DNA from: a virus
Virus record (IMG/VR): IMGVR_UViG_3300006735_000194
Location: 1 to 26,673 of that record
Strand: one strand, 5' to 3'
DNA: 26,673 nucleotides
Shown: positions 8,266 to 17,669 of the stretch, piece after piece
Numbering within the stretch: position 1 is the first letter of the stretch
Layout of the letters: the number at the start of each line of letters is the position of its first letter
Notes under the pieces: generated by a model
Told to the model about the DNA's origin: nothing
The model's database searches: none
What the model saw: the letters and a program-made list of their open reading frames with translations, nothing else
Position numbers and translations under genes: made by a program

Positions 8266-10008
8266 TTAATATTTACTAGTTTGACTGTTACTACTATTTG
8301 CAATAACTGTATCATCGCTAGCACTTGGGTACTCAAAATCAAAATCGCAACTTGGATTGCTTTCTAATAAATAGCTCATTATCTTATCTCTAAAGAAAGC
8401 TATTGATCTATCTAAAGGTTGATTTGGATTGGGAGAATAAGTTGTGTTAGCTGGGATACTACTTGATGTACGGAAATAACTAAATGTATATAAAAGAGAG
8501 TTGTTACCGTCGTACGTAATATCTACTTTAACATCTACATAACATCTTGGTACTTCACTTTCTCTATTTATTGGACTATTAGAATGCTCTCTAAACTGGG
8601 CAGGAAGTTCATTGGTAATATTTTGATGAATTTTTCTAAAATTACCTACCGTTCCTGGTTCAATATTATTATTTTTAGGTATGGCTGTAGCTAACGTTCT
8701 TTTTCTAAATAATTCATAACCTCCTGTATCTAAGTATTTTTTGTCTCCAGATTTAGGTTCATTACTCCAGGTAGTACCATGACCGTTTTTTCTATAATAA
8801 TTTCTAAAAGTAAAGAACATACTACAAGGAGGGCCTGATACAGTATATGGATTAGGATTTTCAGAACCAGTTACAGCGGCAGCAATTCTACCACCTAAAA
8901 GTCTATCTGAACCAAAATTCATATCTAACTTTAAAATTACTGACATGTCGGTATCGGTAGATTTAGGAGTAGGTCTTCCTAATTTTCCTACTGCAATTAA
9001 TTCATTACTATCATTGTATAAACCTACAGTTGTAAAATAAGGCTGGAAAAAAGAACCGGTTACAAAGCTTTTAGCTAATCCGTCAGAATTTTGTAATATA
9101 GTCTTATTCAAAGAGTAGTTAAATTCATTAGTTTTAAATTTACAGTGATAATTATGAGTAAAAATAGGTAAATTTGATTTCCACTTAAGTACTGCGTTAA
9201 AGTAACTGTTATAGTACATAGCTACTATTTCGTCTGTAATTATTAACTGTCCGTGGGTATATATAACATTACCTACATATTTTCTCGGTTCTGAAAATTT
9301 AAAGTAAAGTCTACCTTCACCATCGTCAACTATATCATTACAAGATCTTGCTGAGGTAGAATGAACTATGTACTCTTTGGTGCTTTCATCTACATATGAA
9401 TCTTCATCTGCTAAATAATCTAATTCAGTTAAGGTACAGTTAGGATTTGAGCTGCCGAATAAATACTCTACATTTTCTATATATAGGTTATTTGCGACGT
9501 CAATAGAATCGACTCCTAAATCAGTTGAGTAGTTGTTATCCATATAGTTGTCTAAACTACCAGTACCTTCACTACCGCTGTTAAAAAGATCAGGAGTAAT
9601 AGATACAGAAAAAGGTTCTATATGAGTACCGTACATTTCTTTTGGTAAAGAAAAAATTGCTACCCTATTATTTAAGTAACGAGAACCGCTGACTTCAAAA
9701 GATGATTGTAAATAGCTTTCGTAAGAACTCGATGTCGTTAAAATACCTTGTTGAAATTCATTATAGTATAGATGATGTATACTATCGTAAATAAGTTGGC
9801 TGTTAAATGCAGTACTTGAAGTTGTAGCTTGATTACCTGCTATAGTAGTATCCGAATCAAATTCTAATAGGTTTTCATAACCTACCATTCCTTTGATATT
9901 ATTTATACCAAGCTCTCTATATTGACTTCCACTTACTATCCACGATTTACGTGAGGTATAAGTCGATATATATGCATCTTGTTGATTTAATTTTTTGTAA
10001 GCACTCAT
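8266..10008 (-). CDS. Tail/baseplate structural protein, paralogue of the preceding gene in its C-terminal half (580 aa)
   Basis: I recognise a conserved virion-protein module but not a named T4 gene. Residues ~225-355 hold YFKFSEPRKYVGNVIYTHGQ, then IITDEIVAMYY, FKTNEFNYSLN, and FTTVGLYNDSNELIAVGKLG followed by RP. This order (a YVGN-type strand, ExNYS, then TTVGLYND..L..V.KL.RP) recurs in the 347-aa gene immediately upstream, so the two proteins share a domain. The ~225 residues after it are unique here. The C-terminus ends in a short Ser/Asn-rich tail. It lies 3 nt after the 347-aa gene, and the group I RNA follows its stop by about 30 nt. Role inferred from position between baseplate and fibre genes: baseplate periphery or fibre connector. 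Confidence 0.7.
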   Translation of the reverse strand: MSAYKKLNQQDAYISTYTSRKSWIVSGSQYRELGINNIKGMVGYENLLEFDSDTTIAGNQATTSSTAFNSQLIYDSIHHLYYNEFQQGILTTSSSYESYLQSSFEVSGSRYLNNRVAIFSLPKEMYGTHIEPFSVSITPDLFNSGSEGTGSLDNYMDNNYSTDLGVDSIDVANNLYIENVEYLFGSSNPNCTLTELDYLADEDSYVDESTKEYIVHSTSARSCNDIVDDGEGRLYFKFSEPRKYVGNVIYTHGQLIITDEIVAMYYNSYFNAVLKWKSNLPIFTHNYHCKFKTNEFNYSLNKTILQNSDGLAKSFVTGSFFQPYFTTVGLYNDSNELIAVGKLGRPTPKSTDTDMSVILKLDMNFGSDRLLGGRIAAAVTGSENPNPYTVSGPPCSMFFTFRNYYRKNGHGTTWSNEPKSGDKKYLDTGGYELFRKRTLATAIPKNNNIEPGTVGNFRKIHQNITNELPAQFREHSNSPINRESEVPRCYVDVKVDITYDGNNSLLYTFSYFRTSSSIPANTTYSPNPNQPLDRSIAFFRDKIMSYLLESNPSCDFDFEYPSASDDTVIANSSNSQTSKY

Positions 10009-10011
10009 TCA

Positions 10012-11055
10012 TTAATAGTCAAGCTTAATTCTTACTAATGCTTCTTTTGTAAAATCTTTTAATAAAGGTCTAGATAATTTAGCAACACCTAATAAATCGT
10101 TATCATCATTGTAAAGACCTACTGTTGTAATATATGCTTGAGGTGTATTTATCATTACGTTATGTCTAAGCTCTCCAGATGACGTAACATTTGAAGGATT
10201 AGTAGAATAATTAAACTCGCTATTTCTTACCCTAACGAATACAAAATTTGAAGATATAGTTTCTTCAGATTGTAACTTAAATGAATCACCAGCTTTAACT
10301 GCATCGAAGAAAATATTAGTATTTTTAGTTGCCGAAGATGCTACACTAGTAGAAGTCTTAATATCTAATCCTTTATTAGCTTGAGAAGCATTAATTAAAG
10401 CTCCGTTAAAAATAATAACACCTACGTCAGGTAAAAATTTACCGTAACTAGCTCCATCTACTAAACCTGTACCTCCAGGAACGTTTGCTCCTGTTCCATC
10501 AGACCCGCTAATTATATCAAATACTCTACCTGCATCTACGAAAGAAGTAGTTGATACATCGTTACTATTATCTGTTAAATCTAGAGTAATTTTATTAGCT
10601 CCCGAACCACTAGTTAGTTTAATGTTAAAAGTACCTGGGAAAAGTTTTTCTTTATATCTTGCTCTATCAATAGAAATAACATAGATATCGTCTGAGGTGC
10701 CTCCTTGAAAAGTAAAATCTACTTCTTCATCACCGAATACTAAATTTCTATACTGTCCGTATATTGTAGAAGAAGGTGATTTACCTGCTACGTTCGTATT
10801 ATAAGGAGGTGTTCCTAAACCAGTCTTGTGTCCATATGCTATAGCGAACTGTACTCTACTTGTACTATTATCAGTTGCTTTATGAGAAACTTCGGTATAG
10901 AAATTACCTGTATTACTAGCTATCTGTCCTGCACTGGTAAAAAATCCAAAAGGGGATTCTGTTTTTAACTCCACTGCTCCTGTACTCCATGCTGGGGAGA
11001 CAACTGATTCTGCGCTTATTGAAATATCTTCAGGATCTAATCTTTTAAATGACAT
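10012..11055 (-). CDS. Tail/baseplate structural protein (347 aa)
   Basis: Gly/Ser/Thr-rich, beta-predicted protein with no signal peptide or membrane segment. The C-terminal ~150 residues carry YGKFLPDVGVIIFNGALIN, then FVRVRNSEFNYSTNPSNV, and YITTVGLYNDDNDLLGVAKL followed by SRP. This is the same arrangement found in the middle of the 580-aa protein encoded next. The N-terminal half (SPFGFFTSAGQIASNTGNFY and so on) differs from the paralogue. The pair may be products of a duplication, or two related subunits that assemble together. It starts 6 nt after the stop of the 219-aa gene, in an unbroken operon. Name and exact location in the virion are not known from sequence alone. Confidence 0.7.
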   Translation of the reverse strand: MSFKRLDPEDISISAESVVSPAWSTGAVELKTESPFGFFTSAGQIASNTGNFYTEVSHKATDNSTSRVQFAIAYGHKTGLGTPPYNTNVAGKSPSSTIYGQYRNLVFGDEEVDFTFQGGTSDDIYVISIDRARYKEKLFPGTFNIKLTSGSGANKITLDLTDNSNDVSTTSFVDAGRVFDIISGSDGTGANVPGGTGLVDGASYGKFLPDVGVIIFNGALINASQANKGLDIKTSTSVASSATKNTNIFFDAVKAGDSFKLQSEETISSNFVFVRVRNSEFNYSTNPSNVTSSGELRHNVMINTPQAYITTVGLYNDDNDLLGVAKLSRPLLKDFTKEALVRIKLDY

Positions 11056-11061
11056 ATCTTA

Positions 11062-11721
11062 TTAATTATTTACTCTAACAATAGTTACCGGTACTGTTAC
11101 TCTGGCTCCAGAATCTCTACCTATGATTGTTATGGTTGTTTGTAAAGTTGTTTGACCAGCAAATAAAGTATTTACTGTTGTTCCGGTTAGGTTGATAGAC
11201 GTTCCTATAACTGTTTTAGATACATTTGTACCTAAAGTTGTAGTAGAATTTAATCTTTCAGCCTCGGGAGTATTAATTCCTACACCGTTATATGTAGATA
11301 ATACCCTAGCATCTGCTATTGTAGCTACATACCCTCCTGTTTCGAAAGTTTGAGAAGAACCTAAGTAATTAAGAGTTTGAGGAGTAATAGCAAGAGCAGC
11401 TCCTTGTTTTAATCTTATTGAAGTAAAGCCTACATCTAATACAGGAAGTTTAGCAGTACCTCTAGGTAAGGTAGTCAGTTTATATTTCATTATTTGAGTT
11501 TCATCTGGAAAGGCTTCTAACAGAGGTAAGTTTTCTATAGCTTGACCGTAGTACTGCGAACCTAAAGGATGGTTAGGATTATATAAAGTATAATCTATCT
11601 CATCATCTGAAAGTGCAAATTGAGTAATTTTGAAAGAACCATCTCCTCTTGCGAGCAGTTCTCTACCTTTTTTAGTTAATATTGCATCAACTGTTACTAT
11701 TGAATTATCTAAGTATCCCAT
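11062..11721 (-). CDS. Conserved virion structural protein (219 aa)
   Basis: The N-terminus MGYLDNSIVTVDAILTKKGR, followed by ARGDGSFKITQFALSDDEIDY (about residues 25-45) and YNPNHPLGSQYY, is a pattern I associate with a conserved structural protein found near baseplate and sheath genes in many T4-related environmental phages. The shared features are an LDNS opening, LTxxGRxxLAxG, then KFALxDDEIDY. The C-terminal half is Thr/Val-rich beta (TVIGTSINLTGTTVNTL...). It is ~43 nt downstream of the 432-aa gene, and the gap contains an AT-rich TATTTATA motif, so it may begin a sub-operon. Function is unknown. The family resemblance is from memory and was not searched. Confidence 0.65.
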   Translation of the reverse strand: MGYLDNSIVTVDAILTKKGRELLARGDGSFKITQFALSDDEIDYTLYNPNHPLGSQYYGQAIENLPLLEAFPDETQIMKYKLTTLPRGTAKLPVLDVGFTSIRLKQGAALAITPQTLNYLGSSQTFETGGYVATIADARVLSTYNGVGINTPEAERLNSTTTLGTNVSKTVIGTSINLTGTTVNTLFAGQTTLQTTITIIGRDSGARVTVPVTIVRVNN

Positions 11722-11741
11722 ATCTTATTTATTATATATTA

Positions 11742-11749
11742 TATAAATA
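11742..11749 (-). promoter_or_regulatory. TATTTATA motif in intergenic gap
   Basis: Minus-strand TATTTATA lies 20 nt before the ATG at 11721, followed by two overlapping TATAAT-like hexamers. It is preceded by AAGA, giving the same AAGATATTTATA string as upstream of the 832-aa fibre gene. It could be a promoter -10 region or simply AT-rich leader sequence. Confidence 0.28.
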
Positions 11750-11764
11750 TCTTGTTTTATAGTT

Positions 11765-13063
11765 TTAATCATTACCTCCCGGAGTATCATCATCTATACC
11801 TAATAATAGAGGCGGTGGACATATTGAAGAACTAAAAACAGTTCCAAATTCATCTGTATGAATTAGGTAATTTCCATTTCTTACAAATACTATAGACGAA
11901 CCTACGCTATCTAATTTTGTATCAAATTCGTCTACTTGTACTACATCTACTTTATCAACCTTAAAAAATTCAGTACCATCGGATATAGTACCTGAACCTC
12001 CTAATTGAGGATTAGATCCGCTAAAGTACCTTCTTTGTAATATTATTTTTTGAGTTGATATATTGTGTTCTAAAACTCTCATTAATTCAAAGTTCCCCTC
12101 AAATAAAGAAGAGGTAATTTCTGTAGTAGTTAAAATATCTCCTACATCTATAGAAGGTGTCATTTGACCTGAAAGTTGAGCAGTATAGGTGTAATCTAAA
12201 GATACATCGTTAGTTGTTAAAGCACCGTTTGCTGCTATACCTGACGTTAATGTTCTAAAAGTAGGTAATATAGTTTGACCTGAGTGTAGTAAGCTAACTG
12301 TTATTTCATCTACAGGACTACCTATTATTCCACATGCTACATCTTGGCTAGTTCCTCTAGGGTGTATGACTCCAGCAAATTCTTTTACTGTAAGGCTAGG
12401 TGGTATTCCTCCTAAATCAGCTGGGGTTAATAAAGTTCCATCATATCTAGCATTTGTTAAACCAGTATCGGTATAAAAGCTGTCCTGCACCTCAGCTTTT
12501 GAAGCAGAAGTAGAAAGTATAGCTGAAAAATTACTTGGTATGGTTGAACCTATATTTCTATCGGCTTCTAATTTATCTGAACTTCTTCTAAAATTATCAG
12601 CATTATTAAATAATACATTATGGTCCGTTAGTGAAAAATTTATATCATTTAAGAAAGGATGAAAATGAAAAACTACTTGTCCATCTGGAAAATCTCCTCC
12701 ATTAGGTAACGGAGTTGAAATATTAGCGTCAAATATATTAGGTATTAGTGCATTACTTTCAACCTTAAAGTAGAAAAATGCATTTGAATCAGAGTAGTAG
12801 GCGCTTTCTACAACAGTAAGTACATAGGTAGTACCATCAAAAGTAAAGCTTATTTCTTCAACCTGTTCTAATATATTAGTAATATTAGTAGATACTGGGT
12901 CAGTTTGTCCATCAACTGAAAATGCTGTAGCAGTTACTGTAATAGCATCTATCCTTCCTTCATCACTTCCACCTACAGTGTTATATAATATATTTATTCT
13001 TTGTGAGAAATTAATATTGATTTCCGGCGTAGTATGTATTAATAAAAATTCAGTTATAGTCAT
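11765..13063 (-). CDS. Putative tail/baseplate structural protein (432 aa)
   Basis: Not confidently recognised. The centre (about residues 150-225) contains DHNVLFNNADNFRRSSDKLE, then AEVQDSFYTDTGLTNARYDG and LTPADLG. The AEVxDSxYTxTGxxNxRYxG core resembles a segment I have seen in structural proteins of T4-related marine phages. The rest is Thr/Ser/Asp-rich beta sequence. Just before the acidic C-terminus (DDDTPGGND) there is a SICPPPLLLGI stretch. No catalytic motif, membrane segment or signal peptide is visible. It begins 12 nt after the stop of the 1420-aa baseplate gene. Role inferred from position: baseplate outer part or a fibre connector. Confidence 0.6.
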   Translation of the reverse strand: MTITEFLLIHTTPEININFSQRINILYNTVGGSDEGRIDAITVTATAFSVDGQTDPVSTNITNILEQVEEISFTFDGTTYVLTVVESAYYSDSNAFFYFKVESNALIPNIFDANISTPLPNGGDFPDGQVVFHFHPFLNDINFSLTDHNVLFNNADNFRRSSDKLEADRNIGSTIPSNFSAILSTSASKAEVQDSFYTDTGLTNARYDGTLLTPADLGGIPPSLTVKEFAGVIHPRGTSQDVACGIIGSPVDEITVSLLHSGQTILPTFRTLTSGIAANGALTTNDVSLDYTYTAQLSGQMTPSIDVGDILTTTEITSSLFEGNFELMRVLEHNISTQKIILQRRYFSGSNPQLGGSGTISDGTEFFKVDKVDVVQVDEFDTKLDSVGSSIVFVRNGNYLIHTDEFGTVFSSSICPPPLLLGIDDDTPGGND

Positions 13064-13075
13064 TTAATTAATTTT

Positions 13076-16000
13076 TTAACGTTTACCAACTCCAGTTCCT
13101 GTTATGCCGCCATCAGGTAGTTCTCCTGTTTGAGGATCAAAATCATTATTATTAAAAGGATCATCAATTTCTGCATCTGTAAAACCGTGATCTGAATTAG
13201 TACAAACAAATAATCCTGGAGTGCCTTCTAAGAATATACAGTTAGTTGCTACTATATTACCGTTAGCAGGCTGTACTGTTGTATCGTCCCATCTGTCGCC
13301 TACGCCTGTATTGTTGCCTTCAGGCATAAAGAATCTACCTCTTCTACCGTTAGAAAACTCTCCAGTTAATTCCATAGAAGTTACTACGTCCCCGCCATAC
13401 ATATAAAAACCTGCATCTGCTTTCGTATCATCGTCATTACTACTATTTTTAAATATCATCATTTTATTTTTTACAACAGTTTCTGGATCGACACTACTAA
13501 CTGTTTCAGGTACTCTTACATAAACTGTAGTGGTTTGATTAGTTGCTATTTGACACCCTAAAAATGCTGATGATAGTTGTGTTGATTGTGCATACATTAT
13601 ATTTACTGCTATTTTTTGATATATTGCACTTTTCAGACTATAGAATCTACTGACAACTGAACAAGCTACTCCATTAACTAGTCCGTTATCGGCTATAAAT
13701 CTAATGAAGGTTCTATAATTTCTATCTTGATAAGGAGAGTTAGGTTCTACAGAGTTATTTACAAAATAAGGATCGTGATTACCCTGTATAATTTGACCAT
13801 CTCCTAAACCATTAGAAGTTGTAAAAGGATTAAGTCCTTCGGTAGTACCTTGAGGCAGACCTCCTTCAGGTATAGGGCTATTTCTAAATGTGGATACTAT
13901 AAGTCCATAATTATTAGGTATCAAAGAAATATTTGATCCAGGTAATGGATTTTCTACCTGTACTTCGTTACTTAAAAATTCATCTTCATATTCTTGACTA
14001 TTTAATCTTGTATGATCAGAATTCCATCCTACGAAAAGTTGGAATTTGACACTAGTGGTATTATTTAATCCTACAAAGCCAAAAGGAAATAACCAAAAAG
14101 GAATAGTTCCTGAAGTAGTATAACCAGGTATTAGAAGATCTCTTTCGAATTGTGAAAGTAATGAGTTAGGATCAGCTAACGCACAAGGACTAAAGTCTAC
14201 AATTAAATTCCTATTACAATTAGGATCATGAGTATCTTTAACTTCTAAAAGAACTTGAGATATATTATCATCTTCAAAAGTTATATTAACCTCAGTGTTT
14301 CCATCTACAGTATTACCTACTTCTACTCCGTTAACAAAGAAAGTTAAATCAGTATTTAGAGTTGGCTCTGAAAAGAAGATATTAAAGAGGTTATAAGTAG
14401 TGTTTAAGGTCATTGGATTTATTACATTGCCGTTATTGTCATTAATACGACAGTCTACTATCTTAACTACTCTTTCTGCAGAACAGTTTGGTTCACCTGT
14501 TACTTGATTACTTAAAGAACTATTATTATTAACAGCTGTTACCACAAATTCGTCATATTGATCTCCTTCGAATAAATGAGTAAAGCCATCTCCTTGGTTA
14601 GGTGCAGAAGTAGTTTCTCCGTCACCTACTGAAAAAGTATATGCTGTAGCAGTATCCCCGATGAAGATATTACTACCGGGAATGTTGACAAGTTGATTAG
14701 GTGATACCGGGAATACGTTTGAATTAGGTATCGTTAATATACAAAATTCGTCCGGGATCTCACTATAAAATTGAACGTTATACTCTATGGTAGGGTATTT
14801 TATCTGTTTAAATGGATTGTCAGAATTAAGTTCTCCATTACTAATTCTAATTCTACTGCCTGCTAATTCACCGTCGTACTTAGTTTCTCCAAAATTCTTC
14901 TCTACTTGTATCTTATCGGCTAGTCCTAACGCGTCAAAATTATTTACCCTTCTAGCTTGAATTCTCGGTCCTGCAGCAAATGGGTCGACTGCTTGTTTAA
15001 GGTAATCAGTTACAGCTTCTCCTGTTGAAGTAAATGCAGATAAACTATCATATATTCCACCATTTTTAGCTTCTATGAAAGCCGTATCTATAGAGCCAGT
15101 ATATTCTGGTTGAGTCCAGGTCATTATAGGTGCTATAGCTTTACTTCTGTCTAGAAGATGAGGTTTAATTATAATCCCAGCATCTGTTATCGCTCTAGCA
15201 GGTGTAAAATCTCTAACCATTCTAAAAACTACATTATCAAAAAACTTTATTAACCTAACAAAATCTTTGACATTATATGCATCAACATTTTCAAAAATAG
15301 TAGATGAATAGTCTTTTAAATCTTGATACCTGTTAGTAAGTGATTGTCTAGGATCTCCTATGTACTGATCTATATTAAAAGGATCGTTAGGAAATAATAC
15401 TGCAGATTGAGAAACTATATAATTATCTATATTATCTGAAGGAGAAAATCCTACTTCAATTCTGTGTAAATCTTGAGTGTAGTCGTTAGTTGAATTTAAT
15501 ATACTAGTGTAGTAAGAAACAGTACTACCGGGTACTATACTCCCCGTATTATTAGTCCTAACTTTATCAACTGAACCAGTAAATGCTTGTTCACCTCCAA
15601 AATAAGGTAAGTCTTGAGCTCTTTGTCCTCCGTATATCTTTATTTTTAATATATCCGAAGGTATACCGAAACAGTTTATTAATGCTCTTAAACCTCTTTC
15701 AGTACCTTTACTTTTCATTAATAGAGATAAGTTATGGTATATTCTTTTATATATAGATTTTTGATAATCGTTTTGAGATATAGGGTAGTTTGTAGCGGCT
15801 ACGTTTATAAAAGCAGAAGATTCACTACCTAAGTCGTAGGAGTCAAATGTAAAGTATCTAAATAAATCTTCTAAAGATCTGTTACTTGTATATAATTTAA
15901 CTCCAAAGTTTTTCAAAAGTTCTTCTATAAGATCTTTAGATACCCCTCTATTGAGTCTATTGTCTGCATCATATTTTTTAGATATTGCGTCTGTATATAT

Positions 16001-17338
16001 CCATAAGTTATCAAAATGTTGAGCTATCATATGTACGAAAAGTTCATATGGTCTATTATCTTCATCTTCTCTCAAAAAAGATGGAATAGTATTAGCTAAT
16101 AAGTCTTGATTCTGTGCATCAAAATTTATAGCATCTGATATCTCTGAGTTAAAGAAAGTTGTTGCTTCATCAGTTTCTGAGAGTTGATTAACGTAGGGGT
16201 AGGAAGAATTTTCTACTTTAGGCCAAGATGTAGAACCACTTTCGTAATAAAGGTGTCTCTCATAATGATCTAAATTATTAATTAAACCGTCTATTAAACC
16301 TTGATAAAATTCTCTACTACCGGTAATACCTGTAGCGGTATAATCATTACTAGTTTGATTAATTAAATCTAAATTAGTCTGATAAGATTCAACTAAATCT
16401 AACTTATATTTAAAATTTCTAATTCTTTCTTCAGCTGATGAAAAGTTTATAAAGTGAGAATAATCAGAATAGTCTATTCCAAGTTCCGCTCCTTTTTCGT
16501 TAAATAGTGAACTTAGTTGCCTATAAGTATTATTAGTCGGAAAGCTAAATAATTCATTATAATTAAAATATTTAGAAGGTTCAACGTTTTGAGAATCTAT
16601 TTCAACTGCAAAATTAGGACCTCTTAAATAAGGTATTTTATCTTGTTCGTTTTCAATTGAAATATTAATTTCATAAGCAACAGGGTCGCCTATTTTTTCA
16701 ACAACATTTAGTTTTTGATTTATATTTATACCTATAGGAAGAGGTTTTAATAGCTTTATTAAAACTGAGGCAGAATCTCTAAAGAAATCTCTTTGTATAT
16801 TAACAATACTATAGTATATATTATTTTCGAAATATAAATATACATCCGGTAAATATGTATCTGTCTCGAATCTTTCTATTAACCTATCCGTTATTTCTTC
16901 TACATCGCTATCTCCTAAATTAACAGACGATAATCTTAACTCCGTTCTATCGGAAGATATAGTTTGAATTACAAAATCTTGAGGATTAAAAGAGTCAGAG
17001 TATACGTAATTTAGAAAATTATATAAGGCTTTGACTTCTTGAGTTTCATACCCTCTTTCTATATAGTCTCTTTTTACATCTATAGAAATTTGAGTATTAC
17101 CGTCAGTACTATCTAAAGTATCTCCCGAAAGTATAGAATAATCTCTGTAGTTATTAAAAGTCTGTAATCTTACATTATCTAACGAAAAATAAGATAATTC
17201 TATAAAATGGTTATTAGAATCGAAAGTTTGGGTAATATTAACTTCAGGTATTAATCTACTTTCATCAGAAGTTATTTCGTCAAACCTACTTAAACTATCA
17301 CCGTTTATTTGGTATATGTCGTAATTTATTTTAGCCAT
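13076..17338 (-). CDS. Very large baseplate/tail protein with gpI/gp7-like core (1420 aa)
   Basis: The N-terminal ~570 residues look like a baseplate wedge protein. NTIPSFLREDEDNRPYELFV followed by HMIAQHFDNLWIY, KYDADNRLNRG and LLKNFGVKLY (about 415-490) precedes LLMKSKGTERGLRALINCFG plus IP (about 535-560). That last motif is characteristic of the P2 gpI-type tail-protein family, whose T4 counterpart is in the gp7 wedge. Next comes a region naming DYSSTIFENVDAYNVKDFVR and FRMVRDFTPARA. The C-terminal ~600 residues are Asn/Thr/Asp-rich beta sequence that could form several Ig- or lectin-like domains. T4 gp7 is about 1032 residues, so this protein is distinctly longer. Its start overlaps the stop of the 112-aa gene by 8 nt, suggesting coupled translation. 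Location inferred: baseplate wedge, reaching outward. Confidence 0.75.
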   Translation of the reverse strand: MAKINYDIYQINGDSLSRFDEITSDESRLIPEVNITQTFDSNNHFIELSYFSLDNVRLQTFNNYRDYSILSGDTLDSTDGNTQISIDVKRDYIERGYETQEVKALYNFLNYVYSDSFNPQDFVIQTISSDRTELRLSSVNLGDSDVEEITDRLIERFETDTYLPDVYLYFENNIYYSIVNIQRDFFRDSASVLIKLLKPLPIGININQKLNVVEKIGDPVAYEINISIENEQDKIPYLRGPNFAVEIDSQNVEPSKYFNYNELFSFPTNNTYRQLSSLFNEKGAELGIDYSDYSHFINFSSAEERIRNFKYKLDLVESYQTNLDLINQTSNDYTATGITGSREFYQGLIDGLINNLDHYERHLYYESGSTSWPKVENSSYPYVNQLSETDEATTFFNSEISDAINFDAQNQDLLANTIPSFLREDEDNRPYELFVHMIAQHFDNLWIYTDAISKKYDADNRLNRGVSKDLIEELLKNFGVKLYTSNRSLEDLFRYFTFDSYDLGSESSAFINVAATNYPISQNDYQKSIYKRIYHNLSLLMKSKGTERGLRALINCFGIPSDILKIKIYGGQRAQDLPYFGGEQAFTGSVDKVRTNNTGSIVPGSTVSYYTSILNSTNDYTQDLHRIEVGFSPSDNIDNYIVSQSAVLFPNDPFNIDQYIGDPRQSLTNRYQDLKDYSSTIFENVDAYNVKDFVRLIKFFDNVVFRMVRDFTPARAITDAGIIIKPHLLDRSKAIAPIMTWTQPEYTGSIDTAFIEAKNGGIYDSLSAFTSTGEAVTDYLKQAVDPFAAGPRIQARRVNNFDALGLADKIQVEKNFGETKYDGELAGSRIRISNGELNSDNPFKQIKYPTIEYNVQFYSEIPDEFCILTIPNSNVFPVSPNQLVNIPGSNIFIGDTATAYTFSVGDGETTSAPNQGDGFTHLFEGDQYDEFVVTAVNNNSSLSNQVTGEPNCSAERVVKIVDCRINDNNGNVINPMTLNTTYNLFNIFFSEPTLNTDLTFFVNGVEVGNTVDGNTEVNITFEDDNISQVLLEVKDTHDPNCNRNLIVDFSPCALADPNSLLSQFERDLLIPGYTTSGTIPFWLFPFGFVGLNNTTSVKFQLFVGWNSDHTRLNSQEYEDEFLSNEVQVENPLPGSNISLIPNNYGLIVSTFRNSPIPEGGLPQGTTEGLNPFTTSNGLGDGQIIQGNHDPYFVNNSVEPNSPYQDRNYRTFIRFIADNGLVNGVACSVVSRFYSLKSAIYQKIAVNIMYAQSTQLSSAFLGCQIATNQTTTVYVRVPETVSSVDPETVVKNKMMIFKNSSNDDDTKADAGFYMYGGDVVTSMELTGEFSNGRRGRFFMPEGNNTGVGDRWDDTTVQPANGNIVATNCIFLEGTPGLFVCTNSDHGFTDAEIDDPFNNNDFDPQTGELPDGGITGTGVGKR

Positions 17339-17669
17339 TATTTTCTAACTCAAATATAGTTTCGTTTGCATCAAGAAGCTGTTGCCTTAGTTGTGCTATT
17401 TCGTCTAAAAAAGGCTGAATATCTTCTGTACTTTTTTCAAAATCTACTTGTTCAGAGCTTCTTTTTAGTAAGTATTGGTGTGAATTCGTTTCCCCTTCTA
17501 ATGGTATACTAAAGTACAGCTTATCATAAAGTCTGAATAGTTCTTCTACGGTATCTGTATCAACAATAGCTTCTTCAGGTACATAGGTTTTAAACTCAGT
17601 ATCTATGAATTTTTTATATTGAGTTGAATTATAAGAACCTTTCTGTATTTGTATATTATATCTATCCAT
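17331..17669 (-). CDS. Small coiled-coil baseplate-associated protein (112 aa)
   Basis: The N-terminus MDRYNIQIQKGS is followed by YKKFIDTEF and a conserved-looking VEELFRLYDKLYFSIPLEG (about residues 41-60). The C-terminal ~30 residues (FLDEIAQLRQQLLDANETIF...) form a heptad-like coiled coil. It overlaps both neighbours by 8 nt, so the three genes are probably translationally coupled and their products may act together. It is wedged between the DNRLRE-like gene and the giant baseplate protein. I do not recognise a T4 homologue. A small adaptor or trimerising helix for the neighbouring baseplate proteins is a reasonable guess only. Confidence 0.65.
   Translation of the reverse strand: MDRYNIQIQKGSYNSTQYKKFIDTEFKTYVPEEAIVDTDTVEELFRLYDKLYFSIPLEGETNSHQYLLKRSSEQVDFEKSTEDIQPFLDEIAQLRQQLLDANETIFELENNG

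Noticed and set aside
13221-13406. Plus-strand 61-aa ORF
   Set aside because: It is a shadow of the 1420-aa gene and lacks any recognisable feature.
16720-16840. TATAAATA/TATTTATA copies inside the 1420-aa gene as promoters
   Set aside because: They sit in coding sequence of an AT-rich gene with no gene start near enough to use them, so they are probably chance occurrences.
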